Part shown: piece after piece, positions 42,925 through 54,065 of the stretch
Layout of the letters: each line of letters opens with the position of its first letter
Numbering within the stretch: the first letter of the stretch is position 1
Assembly: GCA_954871525.1 (NCBI GenBank)
Contig: OX940865.1
Span: 8,804,001-8,868,000, forward strand
DNA length: 64,000 bases
Source of the DNA: Parietaria judaica
Lineage: Eukaryota > Streptophyta > Magnoliopsida > Rosales > Urticaceae
Direction of reading: 5' to 3'
Translations under genes and position numbers: made by a program
Notes under the pieces: model-generated
What the model saw: the letters and a program-made list of their open reading frames with translations, nothing else
What the model was told of the DNA's origin: nothing
Database searches by the model: none

Positions 42925-43500
42925 CTAATAAAAAAATCATAATTACATCACTATAAACCCTAGCGGTAATGATAAGATATCTAGCGGTATTTCTACGTAC
43001 AAAAATCGTTTATATTTACATAGCGGCAATGCATTATATTCTGACCAACGGCGAACTTCTAGCGGTATTTCTGCAATTCGTACAGAACCAACCTTACTCT
43101 CGTTCTGCTTCGTAAACAATAGTATAAACCATAACATCATTACGATCTAACAGTCGAAACAAAGCATAGGTTTCTCAAAAAATAAATAGGTACCTCCATT
43201 TGTGTGGCTCTGGGGAGGATGAAGGATGATCGGAGAAACTCGTCGCTGAAAGGATCGTCCTGTGCCAGGAAAGCAAATAGAAGAAAGCCGAGTTGCGCGA
43301 AGTCGTTCTCGAACCAGAATGAACAGAACAGATGGACGAGGAGTACGATGGAGAAGAGAAAACGTTCGGAGTCTGAAGAGAGGATCTTGGGAATAGAAAG
43401 CGTCGAAGTGAAGAAGAAACGAGAGTTTTAAAAAGAAAATGTAAAAAATAATAAATGGATCAACTACCAAAGGGCAAAGTAGTAAATTCATAAAATACTG

Positions 43501-43902
43501 GATAAAAAATAAATGAGAACTCGCAATTTATATTTATCAGAGCGAAAAATAAATGTAAAAGAAATAAAATGTTATAACGAGAGTAGGGAGCGAAACGACA
43601 TCTCTAAAGAGGTCTTTTAGCCAATTCTTTCGGGCCCGACCCGGTTTTGTTAAAAACCCGAGCTCAGTTTTTTTGTTTTGTTTTTGTTTTGTTTTTTTGT
43701 AACAGGACTAGAACCCGGCCAATAAATTGCTTAACTCCCAATTCCTGATCCCGGTTATATGCTTTAAAGATTAAAAATGAATTTTGAAGTGAATTGGATA
43801 ACTTTTGCCTTTTTGGTGTGCATTGTGCCGCAGAAGCAGTGATTCGCTAATCCAGAAAGCCAGAAATGTAGATTGGTTTTGGAACTTTCTTATCCACAGA
43901 AT
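43501..43902. other. Spacer between the MULE and the cyclophilin gene
   Basis: 43,620-43,760 has paired GGGCCCGACCCGG / AACCCGGCC phrases around a T/G-rich run (GTTTTGTTTTTG), possibly a small MITE. The rest is the presumed cyclophilin promoter. Confidence 0.4.
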
Positions 43903-43920
43903 CTCTCTCTCTCTCTCTCA
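43902..43920 (+). promoter_or_regulatory. CT-rich (Y patch) leader element
   Basis: (TC)9 about 50 bp before the cyclophilin ATG, a common plant core-promoter/5' UTR feature. No clear TATA box seen. Confidence 0.4.
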
Positions 43921-43972
43921 TTCAAACTTTCTTCAGAGTTTGAGGAGCAACACAATTCTCCAGTGGTGAGAC

Positions 43973-45286
43973 ATGTTACGGTGTCCCAAGTTCTTGCAAA
44001 CCCCGACCAAACTCAATCCTCGGATTCAACACAAACACACTTCTCGTACTTCCCTCCCATCTCACCAATGCTGCAATGTCTCTCGCCGGAATCTCGCCAT
44101 CACAAGCCACTCCCTCCTCTTCCTCTCCGGAGTAGATTGGCTGCATCCCTCCACATTTTCTAAAGCCATAGCCGAAGAAACTGCGGAAGCAGGCGAATTG
44201 ATTGACCAGCCGCAGGACACCGGTAACTTCAACTCTGGGGAAGCGAATAACGAGCCGCAGGAAACCGGTAATTTGAACCCTGGGGAAGCGAATGACGAGC
44301 CGCAGGAAACCGGTGATTCCAACTCTGGCGAATTGAATGACAAGCCGCAGGAAACCGGTAATTTGAACTCTGGGGAAGCGAATGACGAGCCGCGCGAAAC
44401 CGTTGATCCGAACTCTGGCGAATTGAACGAGGAGCTGCAGAAAGGCGGTAATTCGAACTCCGATGCTACGTGTGGCAACAAGACTATCACGGGGAGATCC
44501 TTCCTTGACGTATCGATCGATGGAAATCCCATGGGTAGGATTGTTGTTGGGCTGTACGGAAACGATTCCCCACTCGGGGCTGAGAGATTCGGGAGCCTTG
44601 CGAGCGGTAGAGCAGGTATCAGCTACAGAAGGAAGGAGTTCGTCAAGATCATGCCGAATTATGTTCAGCACGGCGGAGTTCGATCCTACGGTGGAGATTC
44701 CGTTGATTCTCTTGTGAAGGAGTGGGAGGGAGCGGCGGAAAATTGCCCGGGAATTCTCAAGAACGTGGCGGGGACGGTGAGCATTGTGGTGAGAGACCCT
44801 TTGAAACCGCCGCCGAAACTCAAGCTCATGGCCAAGCAAGGGAAGCTCGAGATCACGGAAGAAGAAGTAGGGTCGGGGCCGAACGGGACGGAGTTTGTGA
44901 TCTCCGTGAAGGACTCGCCGGAGCTTGATGCGTCGGCTTTGGTGGTGGGGAAAGTGTTGGAAGGAATGGATGTTGTAGAGAGGATCGCTCAGGTGAAAGC
45001 AGTGCGGGAGAACAGCTCTTCTCCTTATTTTAGGTACATTGATTAGTCACTAAATTTTAATTATCAACTATTAGTCAAAACAAATTGGTAAAAAATAAAA
45101 AAGTAATAAAACGAAAGTATTGGCCAAAATTATATGTACTTATTACGAGATAAGATATATTGACCCCTCGCGTGTTTCAGGGTGGCTAAGTTGATAGGCG
45201 ACAAGAGAGCCGTTGTAGCAGAGAGAGGGTTCAACCGTCCTTACTCAAAGATTATCGTCACCAATTGTGGCTCCATTCTCGAATAG
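43973..45286 (+). CDS. CYP26-2: Chloroplast (thylakoid) cyclophilin-like protein, CYP26-2 type, 388 aa
   Basis: Exons 43973-45033 and 45181-45286 join across a 147-bp intron (TTTTAG|GTACAT ... GTTTCAG|GGTG). The N-terminus is a Ser/Thr/basic transit peptide. It is followed by a twin-arginine-like lumen signal (SRRNLAITSHSLLFLSG, residues 37-53), implying a thylakoid destination. Six 15-residue acidic repeats fill residues 74-163. The cyclophilin-like domain runs from about 175 (RSFLDVSIDG ... GRIVVGLYG) to the end (RVAKLIGDKRAVVAERGFN, IIVTNCG). The canonical FHR-PNF active site is degenerate (EFVKIMPNYVQHGG), so isomerase activity is doubtful. The other candidate is CYP28, but the C-terminal block fits CYP26-2 better. 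Confidence 0.85.
44192..44461 (+). repeat. Six in-frame 45-bp coding repeats
   Basis: Units GELIDQPQDTGNFNS, GEANNEPQETGNLNP, GEANDEPQETGDSNS, GELNDKPQETGNLNS, GEANDEPRETVDPNS and GELNEELQKGGNSNS. GEA and GEL types partly alternate, suggesting a 90-bp higher-order step. They form a disordered, acidic spacer between the targeting signal and the cyclophilin domain. Confidence 0.95.
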
Positions 45287-46527
45287 AGAGGTGGTTACCG
45301 TTTTTTGAAAATCTTTACTTATGAAACGGATCTTAACACGCTCTTCGGATTTTATTTATTTATTTATAGATAAGTGTTTTTATTTATTCAAGCTAAATTT
45401 TTCTGCTCTAAAATTCTTGACGGTAAATAAAGAAATGTCTCAACATCTTCATGGCGTAGCACACAAGTAACTTATATTAACGGTTTCTTTAGAATCTGCA
45501 GCTTCTTAAGAGATCGATTCCAACTAACTTGTGCACGTGTCATTTAGTGGTTGGCTCTGTTCATTGATCAAATGAGTTTGAGAAAGAGCTTCTTTTGGGA
45601 AATTCTGTGTTGGAAACTTTGACCATAACAGCTCAGAAACAATATTATAAACCTAATCAATTTTACGGGTCTAGAATCATAGGAACATTGAAAGAACGAT
45701 AAAACCGAGCAGCGAGGGCAGAATGCGATAATGTTTAGGCCATCGGTCATCAGATCCACAGCTCGCATATCGCCGGTGCACCCGAGCCTCTCCAATCGTC
45801 TATCCACCACGGCTTAGCCCCAAAACTTTTACCTTACCGTCTTTGTGAGGCCGAGAATTCGGTGTTACGCTACGTATCTCTCACCGGCACTAGGACAGAT
45901 ACGTTGCGAGCAAGAGGCCAGAGTGAGAGGCGGATCAGTATCGGTTTCGACAAGGAGGACGACTGAGAGAGAATTTAAGAGCATTTAAGGTCTCACGTAT
46001 GTGGTTCGATCAGGGTAACCCGTTGGATCAATGTACCATGAACGGCAAAGGTCGCAAGACGCTCTGGTGTACTAACGACGCGTCACGTCATCACGTATAA
46101 CATAAATTGTGTGAGAATCGAATTTTCAAGTTGCATTATCTGAATTGTTGATAACGGTCGTGCCAATTGGTTGTTACAGACCAATCAGAGGCTCATAACT
46201 CCCCGGTTAGATTTGGACCACCAGATCTTCCGGGAACCAGGAAGTAGGAATTAATCAGACTTTATTTACTGTGTTTGTAGTCTTTCTTTGAATTGAAGAA
46301 GATTCTTTTTCACAGTAATCTAATAGATGATTCGGTCTTAAATTCAATTAGTTCTCTAACAAGTATCGACAAGTTTCTAATCATATAATATGAACATGCA
46401 CAACAATTTATAAATGCCATATAGAAATATAAAACATAACTAATTGGTGTGACAAGAAGCTTTCCTTCGGTATGTCCCAATCTAACTTATTATGTACTAA
46501 ACTCCTAATCTTAATCGACGATTAAAA
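45287..46527. other. Intergenic region between convergent cyclophilin and TPS1 genes
   Basis: Holds both 3' UTRs. 45,680-46,000 is GC-richer; on the minus strand it has a CT-rich leader-like start and an 80-aa frame (MVDRRLERLGCTGDMRAVDL ...), unrecognised. It could be a gene fragment or a transcribed non-coding exon. Nothing else supported. Confidence 0.45.
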
Positions 46528-49500
46528 TTACAGAGACAATTCGGCGAGTTCCTTGAGAAACGACATGGCGTCTTCCGGCTTTGGGAACTGAAATCGGGCA
46601 TTGGTTCGAGTCCTTCCGACGGCGCAGGAGTAGTAATTCTCCACCTTGAGATCGAGAACGTTCCACGAGCTCTTCTCCGGTGATTGTGGCTCTCGCCGAA
46701 AGCCACAAGAGCTGGCAGTTTTCTTCTCCGGAAAAGGCCGTTGCGATCGCCCGTGCGATGATCTAGTGCCATTCCTGTTTGCCGGAAGCTTCAGCGACGA
46801 TCGCTTCTCCGATGACGAGTTCTTCTGACCCTCGAACGCCTTGCATCTCGTGGTGAATGTGTCTACGGGAAGAACGGGCTCAAAGAATGTGTAAACGTCT
46901 TCGTCCTGACAAATAAGCGTTTCAAGGTTTAGAGTTCGGGTTTAGGAGCATCAATTAAGACTAATTTAATTGGTTGGTTAGGTATTAAATAGATGTTATG
47001 TTCAAGTATTGGAGACCCTAAACTTAATATTGGAAAATATTTATCGATAACCACATGAATCCATTACTTAATAATTCTCTCATTTCATTTATTAAAATCT
47101 TATTTAAACAAGTTATGTTAATTTTTTTACAATGTTATTTAAAAAAAAACTCGTTCCGTATGGCCCTTGAATTTTTATTTTCTCATTAATTAGCCTTTAA
47201 CTTTCTGTTTCGTCCTTCTTTAGCCTTTGTTTTGTACATATATTTTACCCCTAATAACTTGTTTTTGCCCCATGGGAACGCAGACAAAAATCACTGTCAG
47301 TAAAAAACTAACATAATTCTAGATAGAAAAAAAAAATTACAAAGTCAGAGAAGTCATATGATTATTTACTTTTTTAATAAAGTGAGACTAAACTAGGACA
47401 AAAACACAAAGTCAATGGTTTCTTGAAATGATTTCCCTAAAATTTTAGGACTAAGGAGCTTACCTTTCCGAGGAAATGGCCAATGCAAAGAACATAATCG
47501 ATCGGGGTTGTCATGGATTTACTATGGACGATCTCGCCAAGGATTCGATCGATCGCTGCACCCTGGTGGAATACGATATATAAATGAGAAAAACATCTAG
47601 CAGGTGATTAACGGGGTGATGGTTCTTCAAACTGAATGTGTTGGATTTGGAAATTCGGGGGGATTACCTTCGTGACTCCAGCAGAGCGGACCTCAACGGA
47701 TCGACTCCCTTGAACAACGTCGACAGAGGCGTTTGATATTGGCCCGGTCCATAGGTGCTGCAACATGTCCCGTGCTTGGAGTCTTCCGAATTCACTATCT
47801 ACACGTCGCATGTACTTGAGACAAGCTTTTACAAGAATCGTTTCCTTGAGTGACTTGCTTGTCAAGGAAAGATGTTTTGGAAAAAAAAAATGTTTTGGTA
47901 AAACGTAATAATGCTTTGGATACAAAATGTTATGATGTTGATTTCATTAAAATTTAAAGAAACTTGTTAGTCAAGTAAAGCGGTTTCAAAAGAAAATGAC
48001 AAATTCCCCCTTGAATTATATTTAAGAAGCTGATTTTATGAAAATTTAACTAAAATTGAAAATTTGACTTAAAAAATTGAGATAAAAATATTATTTACAC
48101 ACTGTCCAACAAGATATGGGGGTATAGCCAGTGCAAGTAACTCTTTTTTTATAATATCAAATGATGACTTGTATGTTAAGGGAAAAGCAACAATACCTGC
48201 GTATTTGTAGTTCCACACGAGAGAGGTCTCGCGGAGTTCAAAGTGCGACCTAGGCGTCCTCTCCGTGAAGTACTCGAAAACGTGCTGAGAAGATGGAAAC
48301 GATGGTGAGACTTCATCAGAAACGACAAAAGCATCGAGCGAACTACAAAAAACGGCAAAATGAAAAACTAAAACCTTGACGCTATCGACCCATTCCATGT
48401 TGAGGTGCTCGGGCATTGTTGTCATCCATTCCCCTTTCGTGTGCCTTAGAAACATCCCGTTCTCCGCCGCAAGCCACATGTCGAACTCCCCGAAATTCTG
48501 TCTCAAAAGTAAAAAATAAAAAGAAAAAACAGAACAACAAAATTAGTAATTATGAAATTCGTAGGGAAATAGAGCGATGAGAGTGATAAGTACATCGTCT
48601 AAGAGAACTCGGTCGCTCCCGCTCAAAACGACAACGGTTGTACTTGGATCAGTGCAGAGTTCCTGCAAGGGTTCCCGTAATTCAGGGTGCAATTTTAGGT
48701 CCATTTCTTTGATCTGATCGCCTCTCCGACCCGAAATGTCAACTTGTTCGGTCAATGTTGCATTGAATCCCTGCGAAAGGAATCAATCACTAACCAATAA
48801 GTATCTTAATTGTGTCTATGTATGTTGCATTGCCACAAGATTGTCAGATTCAGATTGAAGCATACCAGTATGACCAGGCGATTATTGGCCTGCAAATAAC
48901 GCTCGATCGCTTCCTTTTTTGGGAGCCTAGGCTTGGTTTCTCTAGTCCGTATTTCCGCTTCTACGACGGTATCATTCAGTTCGCTAATCCAAAAGATAAG
49001 TAAAGTTTTTAACGAGAAGAATAATACGAAGCCATTTTTCAAGAGCTATGTCATATTTTTCTTAAAGTTCATGAACAGGAAAATGTACCTCACAAAAGTC
49101 TCGGCCCATTCTTGAGCTGTGTGGGTTGACACATGCGCGAAGTTGTGCTTATGTCGTTTCTCTCTATCGTCAGGTTCCATGTCCAAAGCTTGGCCAATTG
49201 CGTTGGCGACTTCTGTGATGTTCCACGGATTCACAAGGATTGCTCCGGCGCCAAGAGACTGTGCAGCGCCGGCAAACTGCAGATTAAACGGAGCATGTCA
49301 AATGCTAAGAGCTCTAGATAGTAACGTTTTTCTTTGATATTGACGGGACGATCTGCATATTTCACTAGATAGATAGACGAGAACTTGTTTTAAGAATGAA
49401 TCGTCCCATATAACGTTCCATATATATCCCTGAAGGCATGAAAAATAAGCTGAAAATCTTGTATGCACTGTCATGGGTAAATGTAAAACAGTTCATTATC

Positions 49501-52500
49501 AACATAAATTCTCATGGTAAAATAAAAATAAAAATAAAAACTCTACCATAAACAGACATGTATCTATAGTGATTATTACCTCACTCAGAATAAGGACTCC
49601 TTTCTTTGCATCTTGGCACGCTACGAACTCGTAACTAACAAGATTCATACCGTCTCTCAAAGACGTGACTAGTGCCACATCTGAACAACAAAAGAACTTT
49701 AAGAGTAAAAATCAAAACAAAAAAGTTTGAATAACTAAGAATAACTGTTGTTTTTTTCAAAGTTTTTTCAAACACTAAGAACTTTTAGCCCAAGAATACA
49801 AAAGGCTATATAGTAAGAGAAAAAGATGTGAAAACGAGCTTCACAATTCATACCAGTAACGGCATAGAGAGCACATAATCCGTGAAAATCGAGAGAACGG
49901 TCCTGTAAAGAAATAATAACCATCGAAGAAACTTGGTGTCAGAAATAATGACACATTTACATTTTCGTCTGAATTTATTTTATTCCGAATAGGTGAAATT
50001 AGGTACTTTTGTAACCGATTCTACAAGAGACCATAAATAAAGTTTAACGTACCCGAATTTAATAATTGTAATTGACAACTCTCGGCTTGAAAATCAAGAG
50101 GTGTTCTATGAAGTAATTAGCAGTGAAGAAAGGAAGCATGACTAACCAAGTGATGAATTGGTACTGCGGTCAATGTCCCGAATCTTCCGTTGATCCTCCC
50201 AACGATTTCATGAACCTGACTCGTGAGTTTTTGGTCTGAAAATATGCAAATAGAAAGCAAGTAATGAAATAAAACCTCACCATATTGGATAGAAGCCGAG
50301 TTTATTACAAGTTCGATAAAAAGTATATTTTGAATCGGATAGAATGAGTACTGTTAGATAGAACGAGTACGGTTTATGTTGTACTTCTATTTTTCTTATG
50401 CAACGGTTTTGAAACATGAGATATTTAGTTTGCTATTGGTAAATCCTAACTAAGATTTATTTAACTTTAGCAAATTTGAGACGAGTGACTTCTGAATAAC
50501 TTCAAAGATTGATTCCTTATGTGCAAAAAATATGAAGCAGTTAGGAACAAACCAAACCTTAACACAAACTAGTAGGCCAAAGGAAATGAACCAAAACGGT
50601 ACTTTCCGAACACGGTTTAGAATTAACCAAATGTCACAAAATGTCTTTTCCTCAAGAGTAACTAATGTGTTTGTCTCCTTATACCGGATTTCGGATTGAA
50701 ATTAAGCTCAAGGAACCCAAAACACCCCTAAGAAAGCCAAAAGACAATGAGGAAAGTTACAAGTTTTACCCTTCTTTCTTCTATAAGGTCCTCATTCCTT
50801 TGAAGTTATTATGTAACATAATTCCTAAGACTAAGATCGGATTATATATTTTTCTCTTATACGAGACATGAAAACCGCAGATGTTCGAGGAGGTGAGAAG
50901 CTTAACGATATATATGTATATATGTGTGTATATATGGATGAGAATAGCATAAGAAAAAGCAACAAACAAAACAGCATAAGTAATTAAGAAATCAGTTTAA
51001 CATGTATACGTACACTCAGGGACGTCGGTTCTTGTCGGCACAGCAATTTGCAGCAAGACTACCTTTTCACGCCATGCCGGATTCTCTTCAAGGAACTTTT
51101 CAAATGCCAAAATCTTTTGAGGAATTCCTTTGATCATATCAAGGCGATCAACGCCGAGCATCACCTGTCATCACGCAAAGATGTTATGCTCCCAAGATAT
51201 TATGTGCCGTCGAATTCGACGAAAAAAAATAAACCAAGCATTTACCTTCCGTCCCGCAAACCTTTCCTTTAATTCTCTGACATGCTCTTGCACTTGAGGA
51301 AGATCAAGAGCGCGTTTGAACCGATCTGAATCTATACCGATCGGAAACTACAAATTCAAGCAACGTAAACGTATAATTAAAGTTGCTTTCATAACTTTGA
51401 CATAATCGTCCATTTCACGAGACGCTACTAGAACGGTCGAAATAAATTCAAAAAACGAAACAAAAAGATTTGAAAGTGACATACTGCAGCAACTCTGGTG
51501 AGCCTCCCCTGATCTTCGACTCCTTCGGGTGTGCCTTCTAGCCCAAGAATGCGAGTACACGCACTAACAAAATGCCGTGCATAATCGTACGTATGAAAAC
51601 TGAAAAATATGAAAAAGAAAACATAAATTTAAGTAAAGTGCTATAAACATCTTACAATTTTTAACAGCATGGGACTCAAAAGTCAACCTACCCGACCAAA
51701 TCTGCAGCAAGAACCGACCGCAAGAGCTCTGACCGAGATGGCAATGTCCTGTGAATCTCGGACGAAGGGAATGGCGTGTGAAGAAACCAACCGACTTTCA
51801 TCGAGCTATTGTGCTCTTTCAGGCATTTGGGAAGGTACATGAGATGGTAATCGTGGCACCAAACGACGTCACCCTCTTCGTAATGCTTGTTTACGACGTC
51901 GGCGAACATTTGATTCGCCTTCTTGTAGGCGCTGAACTGAGACTGGAAGCTTCTCGTCGTAGCGAGCCGGTCTTCTTGCGGGAGTCCAATGTAGTGGAAG
52001 AGCGGCCACAAGATGTTGTTGCAGTAGCCGTTGTAGTACTGATGAACAATCTCTTCGTCGAGGAACACGGGGATGCATCTCTACCACGAAGAAAAGGACA
52101 TGTTTAGGGACGAAAAAGGAGCGAAACGGCACAACAGTGAAAATTATCAGCAGTGACAAAGGGTTGAGAAATGTAACCTTTTCGGCGAGAGCTTTGGTAA
52201 GTGCTTTCTGTCCGACTTCGTCTGGCACGTTCACGCCGGCCCAGCCGATCCACCGTGCCTCAAACTCCTTCACACCTTTGACATAAGCATAAATTACAGT
52301 CAATGCCAAGCAATCATAAATATATATATATATATAATGAGAGAGAGAAGCTAAAAATTAGCTATGATCTATAAGTATAAACATTATACGCATTACAGGG
52401 CTGAAACATGTACTCGGGTTAACAGTTTGAATACCGGTTTCCGATCCCAGATACCGATTTAGAAACTGGAATTTCATTTTAGAAACACAGGGATCGGTAG

Positions 52501-53348
52501 ATATAAAAATAATGAACCAGTATTACTGGTGTAAAAATCAGGATTCAGCTAGTTTTAAACTGGAATATACCATTTTTATTTAGCGGTACCAATTACTAGT
52601 TCAAAAATCGATAAAATTGAATATAAATTTCAGGTTTTCGTCCCAGATACCAGTTTATAAACCACAAGTATATCCTAAAAGACGAATACCGACAAATAAA
52701 AAAAATGAAGAACCAGTACTACCAGTTAAAACCGGGATTTAACGGGTATTTTTATTTTTATATAAGACTAATCAATACTATTTTTTATTATTATTATTAA
52801 TTTACCGGTGCTGTGTTTCATAATAGCCAGGTTATTTATCGGTCCCGCCACCATTTACATCAATATCCAGTTTGAAATATCAGACAAATATCGGTTGTTG
52901 GTCCCGGTTTCACTCCTAAATTAATCGCATAAGATTCGGAAATGACCAAACAGTCCCTAGAAAAGTGAGAGCCAAAGCTTAATGTACCCAAAAGAGCGCT
53001 GACCAAACCACCGGCGCTTATCTCCAGAGACCAAACATCTTCGCTTCTCCTCACGGCGGACACCGGCAGCCTGTTCGCCACCACCAAAAGCCTCTGCGTC
53101 GCCGGTTTTCCATCAAGCTTTTTGACTCCGTCCCCGCCGGAGCAATGCTCAAAGGAGGATGCTCTCGGCGGGTCATCTCTCCTGGCTCCGGCATCGCTCT
53201 CCGACGGTGCACTTCCCCTAACTTCAGTGTCGGCCACTTCGTACTGCGAGGCCTTGATATTCTTCCTTAACTCCCTCTCTCGCAGAAGCCGGCTGACTCG
53301 GGCCGACGAGCCGTAGGCTTCCCCGCCGTCGTAGCTTTTCACAGGCAT
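46528..53348 (-). CDS. TPS1: Trehalose-6-phosphate synthase, class I (TPS1), 17 exons, 918 aa
   Basis: Makes trehalose-6-phosphate, the sucrose-status signal, from UDP-glucose and glucose-6-phosphate. Exons: 53348-52988, 52275-52178, 52080-51692, 51599-51485, 51347-51246, 51164-51014, 50235-50147, 49902-49854, 49680-49580, 49276-49089, 48983-48866, 48770-48594, 48497-48375, 48284-48197, 47798-47668, 47562-47464, 46905-46528. All junctions keep frame, with no internal stop. The N-terminal regulatory segment has [12 protein letters not shown]. The GT20 domain has [47 protein letters not shown] and [12 protein letters not shown]. The C-terminal TPP-like domain (GFNATLTE ... [18 protein letters not shown] ... 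ENGMFLR) lacks the catalytic DxDGT start, as in class I enzymes. The last exon has a Ser-rich disordered linker. ATG 53348 (MPVKSYDGG) fits the family start. Arabidopsis TPS1 has 942 aa. Confidence 0.97.
52330..52870. repeat. MITE-like degenerate repeats in TPS1 intron 1
   Basis: Phrases such as GATACCG, CCAGTA(T/C)TAC(T/C)GGT and CCGGTTT(C)CGATCCC recur on both strands across the 712-bp intron. Probably a decayed hAT-like MITE; ends not defined. A (TA)n run with GA repeat lies at 52,319-52,350. Confidence 0.4.
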
Positions 53349-53377
53349 GTGATCGCCGGGAAGCTTAACCTCCGATC

Positions 53378-54012
53378 CTGCATTGTCGTTTGTGTTCAAC
53401 TCATTATTGACCAGACAATGAAACTTCAAAAGCAGTGAAAAACATGAAACGGATCATTAATGGCGGAGAATACCGTGGTAACACAAGAACACGCAAAACC
53501 CGTCCCCCCATTTTCCAAAATTTTCTAAAATTAATTTGTATTAAAAAAAAAAAAGAAGCGGGCGGCCAAACCTACCCGCCCTTTTCAGTAGGTGCCCGGT
53601 CCACCGCGGGTAGCCAACAACTATTTTTTTTTTTTAAAAGAGCGGGCAGGCAAATCCCACCCACCCTTTTCAATTGGTGCCCGATCCACAGTGGCGGGTT
53701 GCCCGCAACTATTTCTTAAAAAAATTGGCGGGCGAGCAGACCCACCCACTTTTTTGACGGTGTCCGGCCCACAGTGACGGGCTGCCCACAGCCTGCAGTG
53801 TGGCTGCTCACTGCTGGGTGGGTGCGTGCAACCCCGACCGCTCCGAACTTTATTTATACGATCAATGATTCCGAATACCGTGATAACAAAAAGACACGCA
53901 GAACTTAACAAGTAACGGATAAACCGATGACAGCGAAAGAGATGCAGATTAGAAAAACAGCAAACACATTGCATTAACGAGAAATATAATGTATTTGTTT
54001 GTTTGGTCTCAC
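53378..54012 (-). other. Probable 5' UTR intron of TPS1
   Basis: A donor GTG|GTGAGA at 54012 and acceptor GACAATGCAG ending at 53378, 29 bp upstream of the ATG. It contains the GC-rich triplicated repeat at 53,558-53,800. Confidence 0.5.
53558..53800. repeat. GC-rich ~85-bp repeat, three degenerate units
   Basis: Units begin GCGGGC(G/A)GGC at 53,558, 53,642 and 53,728, each with CCCACCC, (G/C)GGTG(C/T)CCGG(T/C)CCAC and a G(T/C)(A/T)GCC(C/A)ACA end. A run of A/T separates the units. About 65% GC in an AT-rich intron. Confidence 0.8.
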
Positions 54013-54020
54013 CACTGTGT

Positions 54021-54045
54021 AGAGAGAGAGAGAGAGAGAGAGAGA
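54021..54045. repeat. (AG)12 microsatellite in the TPS1 leader
   Basis: On the transcribed strand it reads (CT)12, a typical plant 5' leader microsatellite, just downstream of the TATA box. Confidence 0.9.
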
Positions 54046-54059
54046 AACCTCGTGTAGGC

Positions 54060-54065
54060 TTTATA
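54060..54065 (-). promoter_or_regulatory. TATA box of TPS1
   Basis: CTTATAAAGCC on the minus strand, about 15 bp before the CT tract. It predicts a start within that tract and a very short first leader exon. Confidence 0.45.

Larger units (their letters stand above)
35490..43075 (+). promoter_or_regulatory. Dispersed AGCGGTA motif array
   Basis: About 27 exact AGCGGTA/TACCGCT sites by hand count, about 24 of them as AGCGGTA on the plus strand, plus many one-off variants (AGCGGCA, AACGGTA, AGCGGGA). Nearly all are non-coding: in the tandem array, between genes, and in the DUF1985 genes' introns and upstream regions. The remaining 56 kb has only about half a dozen, one of them in the foldback MITE at 1142. 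Fewer than one would be expected by chance in 7.6 kb. Confidence 0.7.
35100..43500. mobile_element. Decayed VANDAL-like MULE with two DUF1985 genes and AGCGGTA motifs
   Basis: Parts, left to right: a CT-rich leader with a possible donor (GAAG|GTGTGTAAT near 35446); a 137-bp tandem array; an exon with a MULE transposase N-terminal domain (plus strand, broken); spacers; and two tandem, divergent DUF1985 genes on the minus strand. The unifying signature is the heptamer AGCGGTA, which I count about 27 times between 35,490 and 43,075. The limits given are those of these parts, since no TIRs were identified, in keeping with non-TIR VANDAL MULEs. The transposase catalytic core is absent, so it cannot move by itself. 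Confidence 0.65.

Noticed and set aside
43873..44163. An upstream-overlapping 96-residue frame at the cyclophilin start
   Set aside because: It is out of frame with the cyclophilin domain, while ATG 43973 gives a transit peptide continuous with the domain.
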